Made by a program: the position numbers and the translations under genes. 64,000 nt of DNA, taken from NCBI GenBank assembly GCA_964427415.1, contig CAYRUH010000014.1:12483-76482 (forward strand), given 5' to 3'. Under the pieces are notes generated by a model. That model saw nothing but the letters and a program-made list of their open reading frames with translations. It was not told the origin of the DNA and ran no database searches. This document shows, piece by piece, positions 63,921 through 64,000 of this stretch; position 1 is the first letter of the stretch; the number at the start of each line of letters is the position of its first letter. The stretch comes from Lentisalinibacter sp964427415. Lineage in GTDB: Bacteria; Pseudomonadota; Gammaproteobacteria; Steroidobacterales; Woeseiaceae.

Positions 63921-63996
63921 GCTCCCTTCGTCTAGCGGTCCAGGACGCCGCCCTCTCACGGCGGAAACAGGGGTTCGATTCCCCTAGGGAGTGCCA
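63921..63996 (+). tRNA. tRNA-Glu (anticodon CTC)
   Basis: 76 bases with encoded CCA. Acceptor GCTCCCT/AGGGAGT (first pair G-U), D-arm TCGTCTAGCGG, anticodon stem CCGCC/GGCGG around CTCTCAC (anticodon CTC), T-arm GGGGTTCGATTCCCC. The first base pair is unusual; the anticodon reads GAG. Confidence 0.95.
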
Positions 63997-64000
63997 ACCT

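Overview
The window comes from a GC-rich bacterium, by eye about two-thirds G+C. It is almost certainly a gammaproteobacterium. Two blocks keep the gene order of enteric gammaproteobacteria: queG / nnrD-tsaE-amiB-mutL-miaA-hfq-hflX-hflK-hflC-DUF2065-purA, and rplS-trmD-rimM-rpsP-ffh next to ypjD and corB. pcnB-folK-panB-panC and rnr-rlmB-rpsF-rpsR-rplI-dnaB also fit. SUF-type Fe-S assembly with sufU and sufT, a DUF2232 gene in the rpsF operon and a deoxynucleoside kinase between folK and panB argue for a deep-branching, high-GC lineage (Chromatiales-like or a relative) rather than an enteric. I cannot name the genus.

Layout. 1-3138 (+): end of a SUF operon (sufD fragment, sufS, sufU, sufT) plus a SixA-like phosphatase, closed by a 29-bp perfect inverted repeat. 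3270-9213: amino-acid catabolism (putA with hslR on minus; kbl-tdh on plus). 9264-14942 (-): TatT lipoprotein and TRAP transporter genes dctP-dctQ-dctM, then sppA. 15005-21719: ribosome and SRP block (rplS, trmD, rimM, rpsP, ffh) with a class II cyclic-nucleotide phosphodiesterase, then ypjD and corB on plus. 21724-25251: radA (-), then a PP2C phosphatase and a double-FHA protein (+). 25288-33134 (-): alr, dnaB, rplI, DUF2232 protein, rpsR, rpsF, rlmB, rnr, bounded by tRNA-Leu(CAG).

33316-44607 is the accessory part. It holds an 850-residue Ig-like/FN3 lipoprotein under a clear c-di-GMP-I (GEMM-I) riboswitch, a small periplasmic protein, a hotdog thioesterase coupled to an acetyl-CoA hydrolase/transferase, a secreted protein of unknown function, an OPT transporter with a coupled small membrane protein, a patatin-like protein and a small GNAT protein. 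44619-57370 is the purA-to-queG housekeeping block. 57391-59395 (+): a PPK2 polyphosphate kinase and a cNMP-fold-GGDEF diguanylate cyclase. 59424-63842 (-): panC, panB, deoxynucleoside kinase, folK, pcnB. The window ends with tRNA-Glu(CTC).

How they work together. Most of the window is core translation, replication, repair, envelope and cofactor machinery in tightly packed operons, with many ATGA or GTGA start/stop overlaps. The most distinctive link is c-di-GMP: a riboswitch controls a surface lipoprotein built from adhesin-like repeats, and about 22 kb away lies a diguanylate cyclase with intact GGDEF and I-site motifs. No CRISPR array, insertion sequence or prophage was seen.
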